From NCBI RefSeq assembly GCF_028009165.1, contig NC_079245.1, forward strand, positions 1,302,001-1,366,000: a stretch of DNA of 64,000 nucleotides, in the 5' to 3' direction. The stretch comes from Akanthomyces muscarius. Its lineage: Eukaryota > Ascomycota > Sordariomycetes > Hypocreales > Cordycipitaceae. Positions 10,036 through 21,215 of the stretch are shown piece by piece. Under the pieces are notes generated by a model, which did no database searches, was not told the DNA's origin, and saw nothing but the letters and a program-made list of their open reading frames with translations. The first letter of the stretch is position 1, and every line of letters begins with the position of its first letter. Made by a program: the position numbers and the translations under genes.

Positions 10036-11157
10036 TCAGGGCAGCCGGTTATACGAGTTTGAACCTCTTCCAGTCAACGACAGTCGCGTAGGAAGCGGCG
10101 GCAGCGGCCTCTCGCCCCGCGGGTACGTCCTCTCCGCCGCTGCAGTAGGCACGGGCGACAGCACCACCACCGCTGGCGGCGGCACCGGCCGTCTGGCGAA
10201 GGACGTTGTCTGCTGCATCTGGCTCGTCGTCGTCGGCGAGGGCCTGCTTCTGCTGCCGTCCTGCTGCGGAAACGGCCTGGAGATGGCCCGCTGCGGCGTC
10301 AGGTTCTTGTTTCGGCTGGTGAAGATGTTGTTGGCCGAGGGCTTGCGCTTGTAGTAGTAGAAGATGGCGGCGCACAGTATGGCCGCTGCCAAGGCTGTTT
10401 TTCATGTTAGCCAGACAGACACTGACAACGACTAAATGTGAGTTCTTTTCTTACCTATACTTCCGATGACGATGCCGACTTCTGCGCCACGGCTTAGTCC
10501 CGGTGGCGTGGAGACGGGTGCCGGTGCGGAATCTGGCTGCTTCTCGGGCCGCTGAGAAGGCTGCACCAGGGAGAGGGATGTTTCGAGGGATTGCGTCGGT
10601 GTTGAGCTTGTCGTCGTCGTTGCCGTCGTCGGGTCTTGCTGGCCGTTGCGGGCAGCCTCAGACTGTGCAGGGGATGGCTGCTGAGTGCTCGTGCTTTGCG
10701 AAGTCGGCGTCGGTGACTGGGACGGCTTCTGTGCTAGTGGTGTGGTGGTGGTGGTGGTGGTGGTGGTTGGAGGAGCTACCACAGAGGGAAACAGTGTTGA
10801 TGGTTTCTTCGCCGGTGGTGTTGATGTTGAGGTCTCGGGCTTGACCGTTTCTGCAGCGGGCGGTGGTGGTCCGACAAGGGTAATGAATCTTCGGTCATGG
10901 GCGATTGTGGATGACGGCGTGAGGCGTGGCGAGGGAGTGTCCGAGACGGCAGTCAGAATTTCGATTTCTTGCAGTGTATATTTCCTGGCCGCAATGGAGA
11001 TGCGCTCCTTTGACTTGATCGACACCAAGCTTTCTGCCTCGTCCGTGTCCTGCCCCTCCGTTGCAATGCCGTCCCCCTCGCGTCGGTGATTGGGGCTTTC
11101 TGATTGAGTGTTGGAGCGCATTGCGGGCTCGTGGTCGGCGGTAGAGGATTCCGACAT
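10036..11157 (-). CDS. Ser/Thr/Pro-rich single-pass membrane protein
   Basis: Exons 11157-10455 and 10394-10036, with a 60-nt intron, give 353 residues. The intron (GTAAGA...CAG) splits the transmembrane helix: GAEVGIVIGSIALAAAILCA, followed by the stop-transfer run YYYKRKP. The N-terminal two thirds is low-complexity Ser/Thr/Pro/Gln with a poly-Thr run encoded by a GTG/CAC triplet tract. The C-terminal third is Pro/Arg-rich and presumably cytosolic. This layout resembles fungal Mid2/Wsc-like wall sensors. However, no N-terminal signal peptide is visible: the N-terminus is hydrophilic and acidic. Either the true first exon lies further upstream or the protein is signal-anchored. Function is unknown. 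Confidence 0.65.
10742..10767. repeat. GTG/CAC triplet microsatellite
   Basis: A run of GTG triplets on plus, encoding the poly-Thr segment of the minus-strand membrane protein. Likely length-polymorphic. Confidence 0.9.
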
Positions 11158-12475
11158 TAGGCTGGTTCAATTTAGCATAAATCTCAGGACCAAAGTCACC
11201 AAGTTGCATACCTTTTCTTGGTGGGCATGTTCATGATCATGTTGGTGTAAGTCGCTTGAAGAACACTAGTTGTCCACGAACCAGGATTTGGAGAAACAAT
11301 TATAATATATTTTGACGACTCAGCTATTGGATTGGATCGACACTATAGTAATGCGAGGTTCTGAAAGGTAAATCTGCCGGTCATGTTCATCTTGAAACGT
11401 TTTTCGGACACCATGATAAGCCAGAAAGCTTGGTACTGGAGGCCCCTCCCCCCGTCCAAGAGTCTGCAGTTGCGGGAGCGTCTTGGCTCTGTATGAGAGA
11501 AATTGCGTTTCAAAGGCTACACTTTGGAACTTCTCTTTGGAGTTTCTGGAATTCCCTGGCCCACACGGAGCTTTTACTGGGCACCTTGTTCTCTTGGGTC
11601 CATGTGGTTGAAACACAATCGCTCCATCGCGTGGCGACCCTGGGCTAGCTGGGGCTAGCTGGGGCTACCCTAGGCGTCACAGATAGGGTTTCACGATCGC
11701 ATCTTGAATCAGCGAGCAAAGGACGAACTCAAATACTGTCACTGTTCGCCCTAAGACAGAGTGCAGGCAGAGAAAAAAAAAACGTTCAGCAGACGTGTGG
11801 TGTGATTTGCTGTTCCGCCCGCCCGCGTCAGACACGCTGACTCAATGACAACGATGCTATATTTGGTCCCTCCACCTTGGCTGCCATGAACGACTGCCGG
11901 TATTGTCATATAATAGACTCCAAAATAGCCTGTATATGCAAACCTCATTTGCCGAGAGTTCGACAGCATTCATCGGCCATTTAGATCAAGCTGGAAGCGC
12001 TGTCCCCGGGGACCCCTGGATCGTCGTCCTGATTGGCCAGGCCAAGTGGCTGCACCAGTGTTAAGCGCCCGCCTCAACACCACCTCGAGGAGTCGGGCTA
12101 CGGTCAGCTAGTATTGTAACTGGCCAGACCGCTCCCAATGTCTTTCTTTTCTTTCATCAAGCCACGCAGTGTAGCGCTCGCGATGGGTCACAGCCTCACG
12201 GGTGTGTGCGGCCGTTCCTGGCATAGGGTCAGATTGTTAGCCCTGCGCCGTGAATGAGGGTTCATTGGCCGGTATCCAGAGACGCCATGCAGCTTTGTGG
12301 TGCTGGCGGAATAGTGAGCGGCAAGCATCACATACTTGAAGTTGGGATGCCCTCCCCCAATCCCAGGGCAATTTCTGTCCTTGCTTCCTCAGTTTGATTT
12401 GTTCTCCCGCAGTACATCTGATTTCGGCGCAAGTTTCCTGTTCAATTCCCACTAATTTACATTCTTTTCATCACA
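11158..12475. other. Intergenic region with divergent promoters
   Basis: Separates two divergent membrane-protein genes. Contains a small tandem repeat (11642-11667). No gene-like frame found. Confidence 0.45.
11642..11667. repeat. Short tandem repeat, unit GGGGCTAGCT
   Basis: About two and a half copies of a 10-base unit. Probably slippage with no evident role. Confidence 0.6.
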
Positions 12476-13168
12476 ATGTCGCAACTCAAAAACGAAATCT
12501 CCTCTTCCGACTTTGAGGTCGAGGGAGATGATCGACAAGTCGCGCCCAAGGTCGGCATGCTTCGAGCAGTCGACACCATCCGCGTTGGCCTCACGGTGGT
12601 GGCACTGGCCGCGGGCGCTGCGGTCCTTGGTCTCGGTGCCGATACCCTCGCCGTGTACAAGGCTACATCGCTCCCCGGAGACTACCTGCTGCACCTGTGG
12701 CCAGAAGAGTTTGACATTCGCCCAGCGACTTCACTGATTGCCTGCGGTGTCCTGATTCTCGTTGCCAATAGTCTGGCGCTCGCTATGAGCAAGGTTTCTT
12801 TCGTAAGTCATTGTCTGTCGAATCCAATTTCGTGTCCGCTAATGGTGTACTAGGTCGGCTCGCGCTATCTCGCCCGGTCTTCCGTCTCTCTCGCTGCGCC
12901 CGTGGTTGGCCTCGTTGGTGCTCTGGTAGCCATGTCTCTCTTTTACGCCGTCAATGCATCGACGAAAGTTGATTCAATCCAGAGCTGGAGCTGCCGCTGG
13001 GACGGTGTGTCCATGGACATGCACCCGCATTTTGGCGCCCTGTGCAAGGAGAGCAAGGCTGCTCTTACACTGGCGACACTGCTAGTGCCGGTTGAGGCGC
13101 TGATTATTGGCGTCGCTGGCTACGAGGCTATCCTGCTCCGCCGCATCAACCAAGGCCTCCATCATTGA
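12476..13168 (+). CDS. Small four-segment membrane protein, unknown function
   Basis: Exons 12476-12802 and 12854-13168 give 213 residues. The 51-nt intron is GTAAGT...TACTAG. Four hydrophobic stretches can be seen: about residues 38-55 (VGLTVVALAAGAAVLGLG), 85-105 (SLIACGVLILVANSLALAM), 120-140 (APVVGLVGALVAMSLFYAV) and 180-200 (LATLLVPVEALIIGVAGYEA). Between segments 3 and 4 lies a loop with two Cys (SWSCRW and GALCKES) that could form a disulfide outside the membrane. The hydrophilic N-terminus (KNEISSSDFEVEGDD) would be cytosolic. This topology is common among unnamed ascomycete MARVEL-like or tetraspan proteins, but I cannot place it in a family. Confidence 0.7.
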
Positions 13169-14471
13169 AGAGGAGGCGGATCAATTTTGATGTCAGGCTG
13201 GTCGCTGCGATGATTTTCTTCTTTACTTGCTTTGATGGCGCAACGGCTTGTTAGGGGCGCTGGAAGCCCAGCACTGCAGCGGGAGCTTTGTCTTGCTTTG
13301 AAAGCTTGTCGTATTTGATTCATAATGATATTGAAATGTTTAATCTCGCGTCATGCTGTCCGACCTCGTTAAATCAGAAGAATCCAGGTTACATTGGGTG
13401 CTGTTTGTCGTGCAAAGTCTGGCGTCGAGCTGCACCGCCAGCGCCACCAGCGCTGGTTGAAATCAGCGGTGACCCACTTGGTGGAGGTGCCATCTCTCAA
13501 TCTCAACGCTGCAACATCTCCACGCCCGACTTTCAATTCTCACGACACTCGAGCCTGTTCATCTTGAAACGCAAAAAGCAAAATCTCATTCAACTTTGAT
13601 TTACTCGCGACGCATAGGGACCCGACGCAAGTACCTCGTCTGGGCTACTCGCCCTCGCAGCACGTCACGGCGCACGTGCTCTGCCTCTTGACCTACTGCC
13701 GCCGCATGATCGCTTCCTTTGTCGCCTGCTCTTTGTTCGCCAATCTTTTAACTGGACTTGACGACACCGGTCCTTTGCCCTCACCGACTCGGTCCCATAA
13801 AAATGGAGGTATGCAATTTTCAACTCGTCATGTTCGCCCCCGCGCACGAGATACGCGAGCAGGCTTGGCCGCTACTGGTCCTGGTGACGAGGTGACGCAC
13901 GGCTGGGGTTCCAATCACAGACATACCCCGGTAACGGCTTCATCCGGGCAGGCCCAGCTCTCAACGGCCGCGCGCTAGCTTCTGGCTCATCCGTCGCAAC
14001 TTGTGATGATACATTCTCTTCTCCCTCCGGTTTGCGAAGATCCCAGCGTCGTGGACGACAGGGGACTGTCCGGCTGAGAGGTCGCTGCCCGTCGCCATCG
14101 CACAAGATATGGCCACTTTGACCTCTTTGTGTTACAAGCCTCGTCGCTCAATACGTCGATATTGCCTAGGGCCCAGCGCAGTGGCTAAATATCGCCTCGC
14201 TCTATACCCAAGCCCATGCATGCCCTGCCTCTCTCGCTCTTCTGCCCTTCTCGTCCCGAGACCCTCATTTTGCTGCGCTTCTGAAACTGCTATTACTCCA
14301 TACATCGGTGTTTCATTCGTTTTCTATTTCCCGCCGATCGCTATGAGCTTTATTCAAATCTTCTTTCTTCGCTGCAAGCGCTTCGTTCAATCTCTCGTTC
14401 TTGCTTTGCGTGGAAAAGCCCCCCACAGACACGGCGGGACAGCCCCAATCGCACCCGCCAGCACACAGCAT
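13169..14471. other. Intergenic region and long 5' leader of the Gtr2 gene
   Basis: No domain-bearing frame. The Gtr2 frame is open without a stop from 14109, with an alternative in-frame ATG at 14343, so part of this region could be coding. The composition there (basic and hydrophobic, no family resemblance) looks like leader sequence. Confidence 0.4.
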
Positions 14472-15684
14472 ATGAGCGCAGCGCAGCTAACACTTCAGCG
14501 AATCCATGATCAGGCTTCTAGCAGTATACCAAAAAAGGATGACTCCAGAGGAGATATCATCACTGGCATCCCAGCAAAGGGCAAACCTCGTCTGCTGCTC
14601 ATGGGCCAGCGAAGGTACGTAGTTGTCCAGACTCGGCTGCACTTATACTAACCTTGAAGCAGGAGTGGAAAATCTTCAATCTCCAGTGTCGTATTTCACA
14701 AACTACCTCCAAACGAGACGTTATTCCTAGAGTCCACAGCAAGAATACAAAAGGACTCGATGGCGTGAGTTCACGCGGCCCTCCCTTCGCATCGCAGCTG
14801 CTAATCTACCTAGCTCATTTATGGAATTCCAAGTATGGGACTTCCCTGGGCAGATCGACGTCTTTGAAACTCCAAATTTTGATATGGAGGCCATCTTTGG
14901 CGAAATCGGTGCCCTTATCTGGGTCATTGATGCGCAAGATGACTACCTAGAGGCAGTTGCGCGCCTCAACACCACAATCTTGGCCTTACAAGGAAACTAT
15001 CCCAACATCAACATTGAAGTCTTTATACATAAAGTCGATGGCTTATCAGACGACTACAAGCTTGATATCCAGCGAGACATCACCATCCGCATCCAGGACG
15101 AGCTGTCGGACCACGGCTTCGAGAACGCGCCCGTCACCTTCCACCTCACCTCCATCTACAACCACTCCATCTTCGAGGCCTTTAGCAAGGTCATCCAGAA
15201 GCTCATCCCACGACTGGGCACGCTCGAGGCCATGCTGACCAATCTGTGCCGCACGTGCCGCTTCGAAAAGGCGTACCTATTTGATGTCATGTCCAAGATT
15301 TACATTGCCACGGACAGCGCGACGGCCGACATGGCCAGCTATGAGATCTGCAGCGACTACATTGACGTCATCATCGACATCACCGAGGTCTACGGCACCT
15401 GGCAGCGCAGCGACGAGAGCCGCAAAAAGCTTGAGGGCGACCCGCTCAACATGAAGCTCGAGGACCAGGTCGGGTGCGCCACGGCTGAGAGCTGCCTCGT
15501 GCTGCACGACAGCAACAAGCCCATCATGCTGCGCGAGGTCGATCGCTACCTTGCGCTCGTGGCCATCATGACGGACGACTCGTACGAGAAGATGCCGCTG
15601 GTGAATATGAATGTCGAGACGGTCGTCGAGGGCATCACCGAGTTTTTCAACATTACAAAGCCAAAAACGCAGGACCAGCAGTAG
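14472..15684 (+). CDS. gtr2: Rag-family GTPase Gtr2 (RagC/D orthologue)
   Basis: Exons 14472-14614, 14663-14764 and 14814-15684 give 371 residues. Introns are 48 and 49 nt. Rag signature elements: P-loop GQRRSGKSS (45-53, spanning the first intron), [10 protein letters not shown], switch II WDFPGQ (90-95), and HKVD (154-157) in place of the usual NKxD, a feature of Rag GTPases. [13 protein letters not shown] points to the RagC/Gtr2 rather than RagA/Gtr1 branch. The C-terminal roadblock-like domain fills residues about 200-360. Gtr2 pairs with Gtr1 on the vacuole surface and signals amino-acid sufficiency to TORC1. I chose ATG 14472 because the family N-terminus is short. An in-frame ATG at 14343 would add 43 residues. 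Confidence 0.88.
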
Positions 15685-15809
15685 TTTGCAGCATCAGTAA
15701 TAATTATAGCTAGGGACTTGCAAAGATCATTTAAGCTCTACTGTCTGTTTGTTGCATATGATTCGTCACCGTGATACCTCGTACTACAATTTCTTGGATT
15801 TTGGCGTAA

Positions 15810-18408
15810 CTACTTATTATCGAAGGTAAAGGTGCGCCAGGTCGTTCTGTTGCTGGCAAGCAGACAGATGCGCGCCGGTATCTGCCCTCTGACGTCGTGC
15901 CCGCTGTGCACCTCCATCCGAACGGGCCGCATCGCACATTCCTCCGGCAGGTGGTACTCCGTGCCCCCTGCTGCAGCAAGCGGCGTGCCGGGAATGGATT
16001 CCGGCGCTGCATTCTCGGTATATGGCTCGTACAGCGCAGCGGCGTCCGACTGAACGGGAACCGTAAAAATGGCGGGGTTGCTTGTTTCTACGGTCAGGTT
16101 AGCGTGCGAAAGGTGTAGAAAAAAAAAAGAGCAAAATTACCTGTACCAGTGCAAAGAAGTACGAGAGTCGTTGCGTCGAGGAACCGGAGGTCGATGAGCT
16201 TTGATTCGCCGAGATCAAGGCAGCGCCACGTTAAAGTCTGATTAGAGCTGATTCCATTCACAATGCTCAGCTCAGCCTGGAAGATGTAGACTGCATGTCC
16301 AGTTAGCTGGAGTTCTATACAGCAACAGGACGGCTTCTCTCACCTTTGTTCGCTGCCTCCTTGGATGCAAGCGCAGTGTATATGGTTCCGCCACCAGTAT
16401 TGGTCGACTCTGCCATCTTGACATCCATCTTGCTGATGGGCCCTCCGATCCGCAACCTCATCGGCACGCCAAACCTCACACTGCGCTTCTTCGCGTCCGC
16501 AATGTCCTTAAAGATGCGGCCCGTCCAGGTAGTCGCGTAGTCCACCAAGAAGTCGACGTGCAGCAGCGCCTTCATCGCCGGCTGGCCCGCCTCCTGCTTC
16601 TTCAGCTGTCTGTCGAGGACGTGGAGCAGGCTCGGCCCGTCCTCTACATGGGCCCAGTCCGCGTCGTAGTCCTCGCGGGCGACGTCGTCGAAGAAGGCGT
16701 CGAGCGGGCTGGCCGTGAGGTAGCGCTCAATATACGTCAGCACGCGCGACGTGTCCATGGTTGCCTCCTTCTCCGTGAGCTCGTCGGTCGCGGCGGAGCC
16801 GGGCGAGGCGAAGCGGTCGATTTGGAAGCGCAGCCAGCTGGAAAAGGCGACAAAGTGCTCGAGCTCGTCCATGGCGTGCAGCAGGATCTTGTGCCCGACG
16901 AGGCTCAGGCAGCTGACGATGTCGAGCACCCGGCTGACCTGCGTCGTGGTGAAGCCAATGTCGTCACGCGTGTCGTAGAACTGGGCGAAGCCGCGTAGGC
17001 GGCTGAGGATGATGGAACAGCGTTCGAGGCCGGGGAGGAGGTTCTCATGAACGAGGTTGCGAAGACCTTCCAGACCACCGATAACCGCCTTGTCCCATCT
17101 TTTGTGTCCCTATGGTATTGATTAGCATGCAGAGCATGGTTGGGAGTTCAAGCTGACACATACTCGTTCTGCAAGACTGTCCACTAGCCACTCCCGTAGC
17201 GGCTCGTAGGCATGGCCAGTAACGGCAGTGTGGTATAAAGCAGCGACAATGTTTTTGGGTCCGCTTTGCATTCCTTCCAAATCTCCTTCGACACTCTTGA
17301 GAAATCTAGTAGGAAGTTCTCGTGCATTCTTCCACTCGGTCAACATGTGTAGCTGAGTTTGCTTTAGATAACGCAGCAGCGTCTGCAGTGCTGTAAGCTT
17401 CGATGCCAGCAGCGACATATTGATGGGCGAAGATGAGACAAAGGGCAGATCCATAGGGATGATGTGTAGCTCGGCGGGGTTGTTCGTATCGTCTGCCATG
17501 AGCAATGCCTGTGTAGACACCGTTGGGTATGCTGCGTGGAAGACGAGACGGGGCGCAAGAAGCGCTCCGAGGCTAGGGGCTGGGAAAACTCCTATTACAA
17601 AGGAATCATAGATGCTGAGGTGCAGCTGCCCGTCGCTGGTCCCGACCACCATCACGTTCACTTGGTCATATTCGGAGCGCTTCGGCGCTTGGAAGAGGAA
17701 CTCAATTCCCGTCCGCAGAGTAAAGACTGTGGCATCATCACTGGCCGGCGCATTAGTTACTGCAGTTGGACATCGTATGAATTGTACTCACCCAACTCCA
17801 GCACTGGCAGTGGGCAGAGGACTGATCTTGGGAAGCGCCGTGTCCACCTCGAGAAAGGTCAACTCCAGCGGGAGGTCCAAAACACCAGAACTGTGGTCCA
17901 AATCCATCCCGTCTAGTAGCTGCTCGCTCGACTTCAGTGCTTTCTTCCCTAATTTCTTGGTGATTATGCTGGTGGCCCAGCCAATATGTGTTATTTTGGC
18001 TGCGCCATCATCGCAGAGCTGCATGTGGTGAACCGCCTTGTTGTTCTCCAAACCCATGATGCGAACTGCCCCATCGGTCCAGCCTACCGCCAGGAATTGA
18101 CCTAAATTTGACTGATTAGCGCAGCTCATCATAAATGCCAAGAATCGCGACTAGTCAACGTGCGATGTCCGCTTACCATCTGGCTTCCATGTCACAGCTA
18201 GTGCATCCGGGGCCTTTGTGCCAGGCAAGCCAACCTGATGAATCTTGGAAACGGCTTGGTTCGGCGGGCGGTATATGAAGAGGTTTTTATCCCCGCCGTC
18301 CCACGTTGCCGATAAGTCGAGCGTGGGACAGCTGACAGGGAATCCGTTTGGCGCTTTGAATTCATACTCGGCCTCGCTGAGCAACTGCAACGACGCGTCG
18401 CCTGCCAT
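15810..18408 (-). CDS. apc4: Anaphase-promoting complex subunit 4 (Apc4)
   Basis: Six exons on minus: 18408-18177, 18101-17792, 17740-17164, 17109-16344, 16290-16141 and 16087-15810, giving 770 residues. Introns are 51-75 nt, all GT-AG. The N-terminal part is a degenerate WD40 propeller (LSATWDGGDKNLFIYRP, then FLAVGWTDGAVRIMGLENNK), the Apc4 WD40 domain. The middle is the long helical Apc4 domain (KRWDKAVIGGLEGLRNLVHE, LSRLRGFAQFYDTR). The C-terminal part returns to beta-rich sequence. Apc4 is a structural subunit of the APC/C ubiquitin ligase in the nucleus that links the platform to the TPR lobe. Length fits the family. The gene is tail-to-tail with gtr2, whose stop is 125 bases from this stop. 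Confidence 0.87.
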
Positions 18409-18822
18409 GGCTGGCTCTGAATTTTAGCCCGACGCGTAAATAAATGGTGACGTTGCGAAATTTGGCATCCCTATCAATGAGCAAAGATGTCTCTTGCGAT
18501 TCTGCGCTACAGTCCACCAGTACGTTGTTGAAGTTGGCGGGGTTGTGATGGTGGGCTCTAGTGGCGTGTAGCCGTTGAAGTGGGCGTACAAGCCCACTTC
18601 TACCTACGCAAAGACCAACGAACAACGCATTTCAGACTTCTTCATTATTTAGCCCACGTCGTTAAATCGAATAACAGCACGCACATGGGTTGGAAGCTAA
18701 AGTGATTGGATGTTCATTGCGCCATTAATATCTAAATCTCAAAAGCTTGCCTCTGCAGAAGCTGCCTGCCCCGTACTCCCTACATATCTGCATGTTCCAA
18801 CACCTTTTACCCTTTGCCCAGT
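18409..18822. other. Intergenic region, apc4 promoter
   Basis: Lies between the apc4 start and the stop of the coatomer gene, both on minus. No gene or repeat seen. Confidence 0.45.
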
Positions 18823-20581
18823 CTATTCGATAGTGAAGTTGTCTGCGTTGGATTTGATTTCCTTGGAGAATGTCACCTCCTCGTCTTCTTCAATTAAAGA
18901 AACAGAGGAAACCTATTTGATATTAGCACTGGTCCACGCAAGAGGGTTTGGCGGAATACTTACATCAACATCGACATATGGAGTAGTCTTGCTGAATCTG
19001 ACATTCATGGGGAAAAAGTCGTTCTCATCAGCAGTCTCAGCCTCGAATTCGAAAGCACCATTGGGGTTCTCATCGTCAACGCTGCCAATGTTCCACTCCA
19101 GCATGTCGCCAGCGACTTCATAAGAGGCGTCAAAGCTAGAGACCACAGGCTCACTACCCTGGTATGGAATGACAACGCTAACATCACGAAGAGGTTCACC
19201 GCCAGTGAGCTCATATTCGACAGTGATATTATACTTGGATGAATCCTTGTTGATCCAGACTGTGAAGGTAATGGGGCAGGTCGAAGGGTCGTCGGTCTTG
19301 GGTGTGGCTCTCCAGCGCAAAACACCAACTGCGTTATTGACAGGAAATCCACGCGCCGTGTTGCTCATCTGAATAACCTTGGAGTTGTTGAAAATGTTGC
19401 GGTCGACGTTGGGGTGTGTGCGGAACTGGGCGCCATGAGACGGCACAGCCTGCAGAGCCAGCTTGATTTTGGTCATGCTGGCATCTGAAACTCGCAATGT
19501 CAAGTCACCGGTGACAGCAAGGGACTGAACAGCACCCTCACGGGACAGGGTAGCATTGATAGTCTCAGAGACGGTGACGTGAATAGCGTCGCGGTCCATG
19601 GTAGAAGAGATACGAGGCTCGGGCGGTGGAGCAGCGGTAGAAGCTGAAGGTGCCACCAGGGGCGTATCATCAATCTCACCACCCATATCACCGCGTACGC
19701 GCTCAAACATGTCAGTAGTTTTGGACTTCTTTCCAAGCTGCATACCCTTTCCTTTGGGTGCGGACGCCCTGTCTTCGGGTTAGCGTTATTAAGAGTTGGC
19801 AGTTTGCCGCTACGCACTTTGTATATGTCTTATTCTTCTCGGCTTCGTACGAGTCGTAGGAGTTGGCGGCATTCGATGAAGGGGATTGGTATGACTGGTA
19901 CGTGGGCGTACGCGGGACACTGGAACGGGAGGCGCCAAGGCGAGCTGCATCTTTGCGCTGCATCTCGAGCTGCTTGGCCTTGCGCTTGCGCTCTTCGGTA
20001 GCCTCGAGCTCTTTGTTCTATAAGACATTGCATGTCAGAGTTCGATTCGGAATCGGAATCAGCAGCAGGGGGCACATACCCTGGCAATGATTTCCTGGAC
20101 GCGCTCCTCATGACTCTCCATCTCGAGGAACGTCCTGATCTGGCTGACGGTCAGGTTTTCGCGATAGCCGAGGGTAACAATCTCATCAAAGGCGCTAAGC
20201 AGTTCATATGCATTTCGAAGAATCTCCCTCTCATCCAGGGTTCGGCAGGCGCTGGCCACGACTTGGGCAAACAGGTGGAGCGAATCGATGTCTTGCAAGA
20301 TGTTGGATTGGCGGTTGGTAATGAGCACCATGTAGAGCTCGTCCAGCGGTTGGTAAACGAATCGTACATTGTCCTGTTCAACAGTCGTATGCTGTGTTCC
20401 GCTGTCGGCAAGCTTGGGGAGGGATGCCAGGAGCGCCTCTATTCTCGATCGAGGCATGTCACGAAACTGCCTCGAGAGGACAGCTTTCCCTCCACGGGTG
20501 CAAATCGAAGCTGCGAGGACGACCTATGTGAAAGTTAGTAGGGCGGCGGGGGCACATTGACCTGTAAAAGGCGCGCACCAT
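18823..20581 (-). CDS. ret2: Coatomer subunit delta (delta-COP)
   Basis: Five exons on minus: 20581-20579 (only the ATG), 20523-20080, 20017-19818, 19768-18964 and 18912-18823, giving 513 residues. The second exon opens with VVLAASICTRGGKAVLSRQF, the conserved delta-COP N-terminus, a longin-like adaptin small-chain fold. A Lys/Arg-rich linker follows (NKELEATEERKRKAKQLEMQ, residues about 150-170), then KGKGMQLGKKSK and the mu-homology domain (SETINATLSREG, and later VDVDVSSVSLIEEDEEVTF across the last intron). Delta-COP is part of the F-subcomplex of the COPI coat that retrieves cargo from Golgi to ER. Length matches the family. The start is forced by the splice model: an ATG followed directly by GTGCGC, with CTAAC and ATAG before GTCGTC. 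Confidence 0.9.
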
Positions 20582-21215
20582 CTTGAATTATCTCTCCAGG
20601 AGTCTGGTTGGCAGTAACGTTGTCAATAGCGACCAGTTTGGAGGGATCAATATGTCGAGGCTCAATCCAGGAGCTGGCCAATATTAGGCCAGGTGTGCGA
20701 AAGTGGGGGGATCGAGGTGGGCGGCGTGGGCGGTACGTAGAACAAGTGGCAGGTGGTGGCAGCACAGCTTCAGGGGATTCTGCCGCGCTACCCATTTTAG
20801 GCAAGGCGGTCGGGGTAGTGTCAGCCCCCAGGCAGCGCCTTGTTGGAGCATTTGGGCCGAAGTCAGTGCAAACAGGCCCCTTGGATGAGAGGCCTTCACT
20901 TTTCTCATCTTTTCACGACACCGTTCTAGGCCACGTTCGCGGAAGCGTGTTACACAGACCAACGGGAAGCGAATTTACACCCGCCGTCTGAGAATTATTT
21001 CCGCGACCAACACAAGCAACACATAGCCTTAACACCGTCTATTTCAAAGCACGGTCTCTGAGACGCGTTCCGGCCTTCACGCCCCAGTCACCTTCAAGCA
21101 AACGCAGCTCGCATCGCAGTTCCTCCAGCCCGCGATAGCCAAGCTGTTCAGGCCCGGATACTACGTGTCGTGGATTACAAGCCATCAGACTTTCAACTGG
21201 AGACGTGTCCTGCGC
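20582..21215. other. Divergent promoter region
   Basis: Shared by coatomer delta (minus) and the acidic protein gene (plus). Open frames here have no domain and overlap the expected leaders. Confidence 0.45.

Noticed and set aside
14109..14471. N-terminal extension of Gtr2 from the upstream ATGs
   Set aside because: Open in frame, but Arg/Ser/Cys-rich and unlike Rag GTPase N-termini; kept only as an alternative start.
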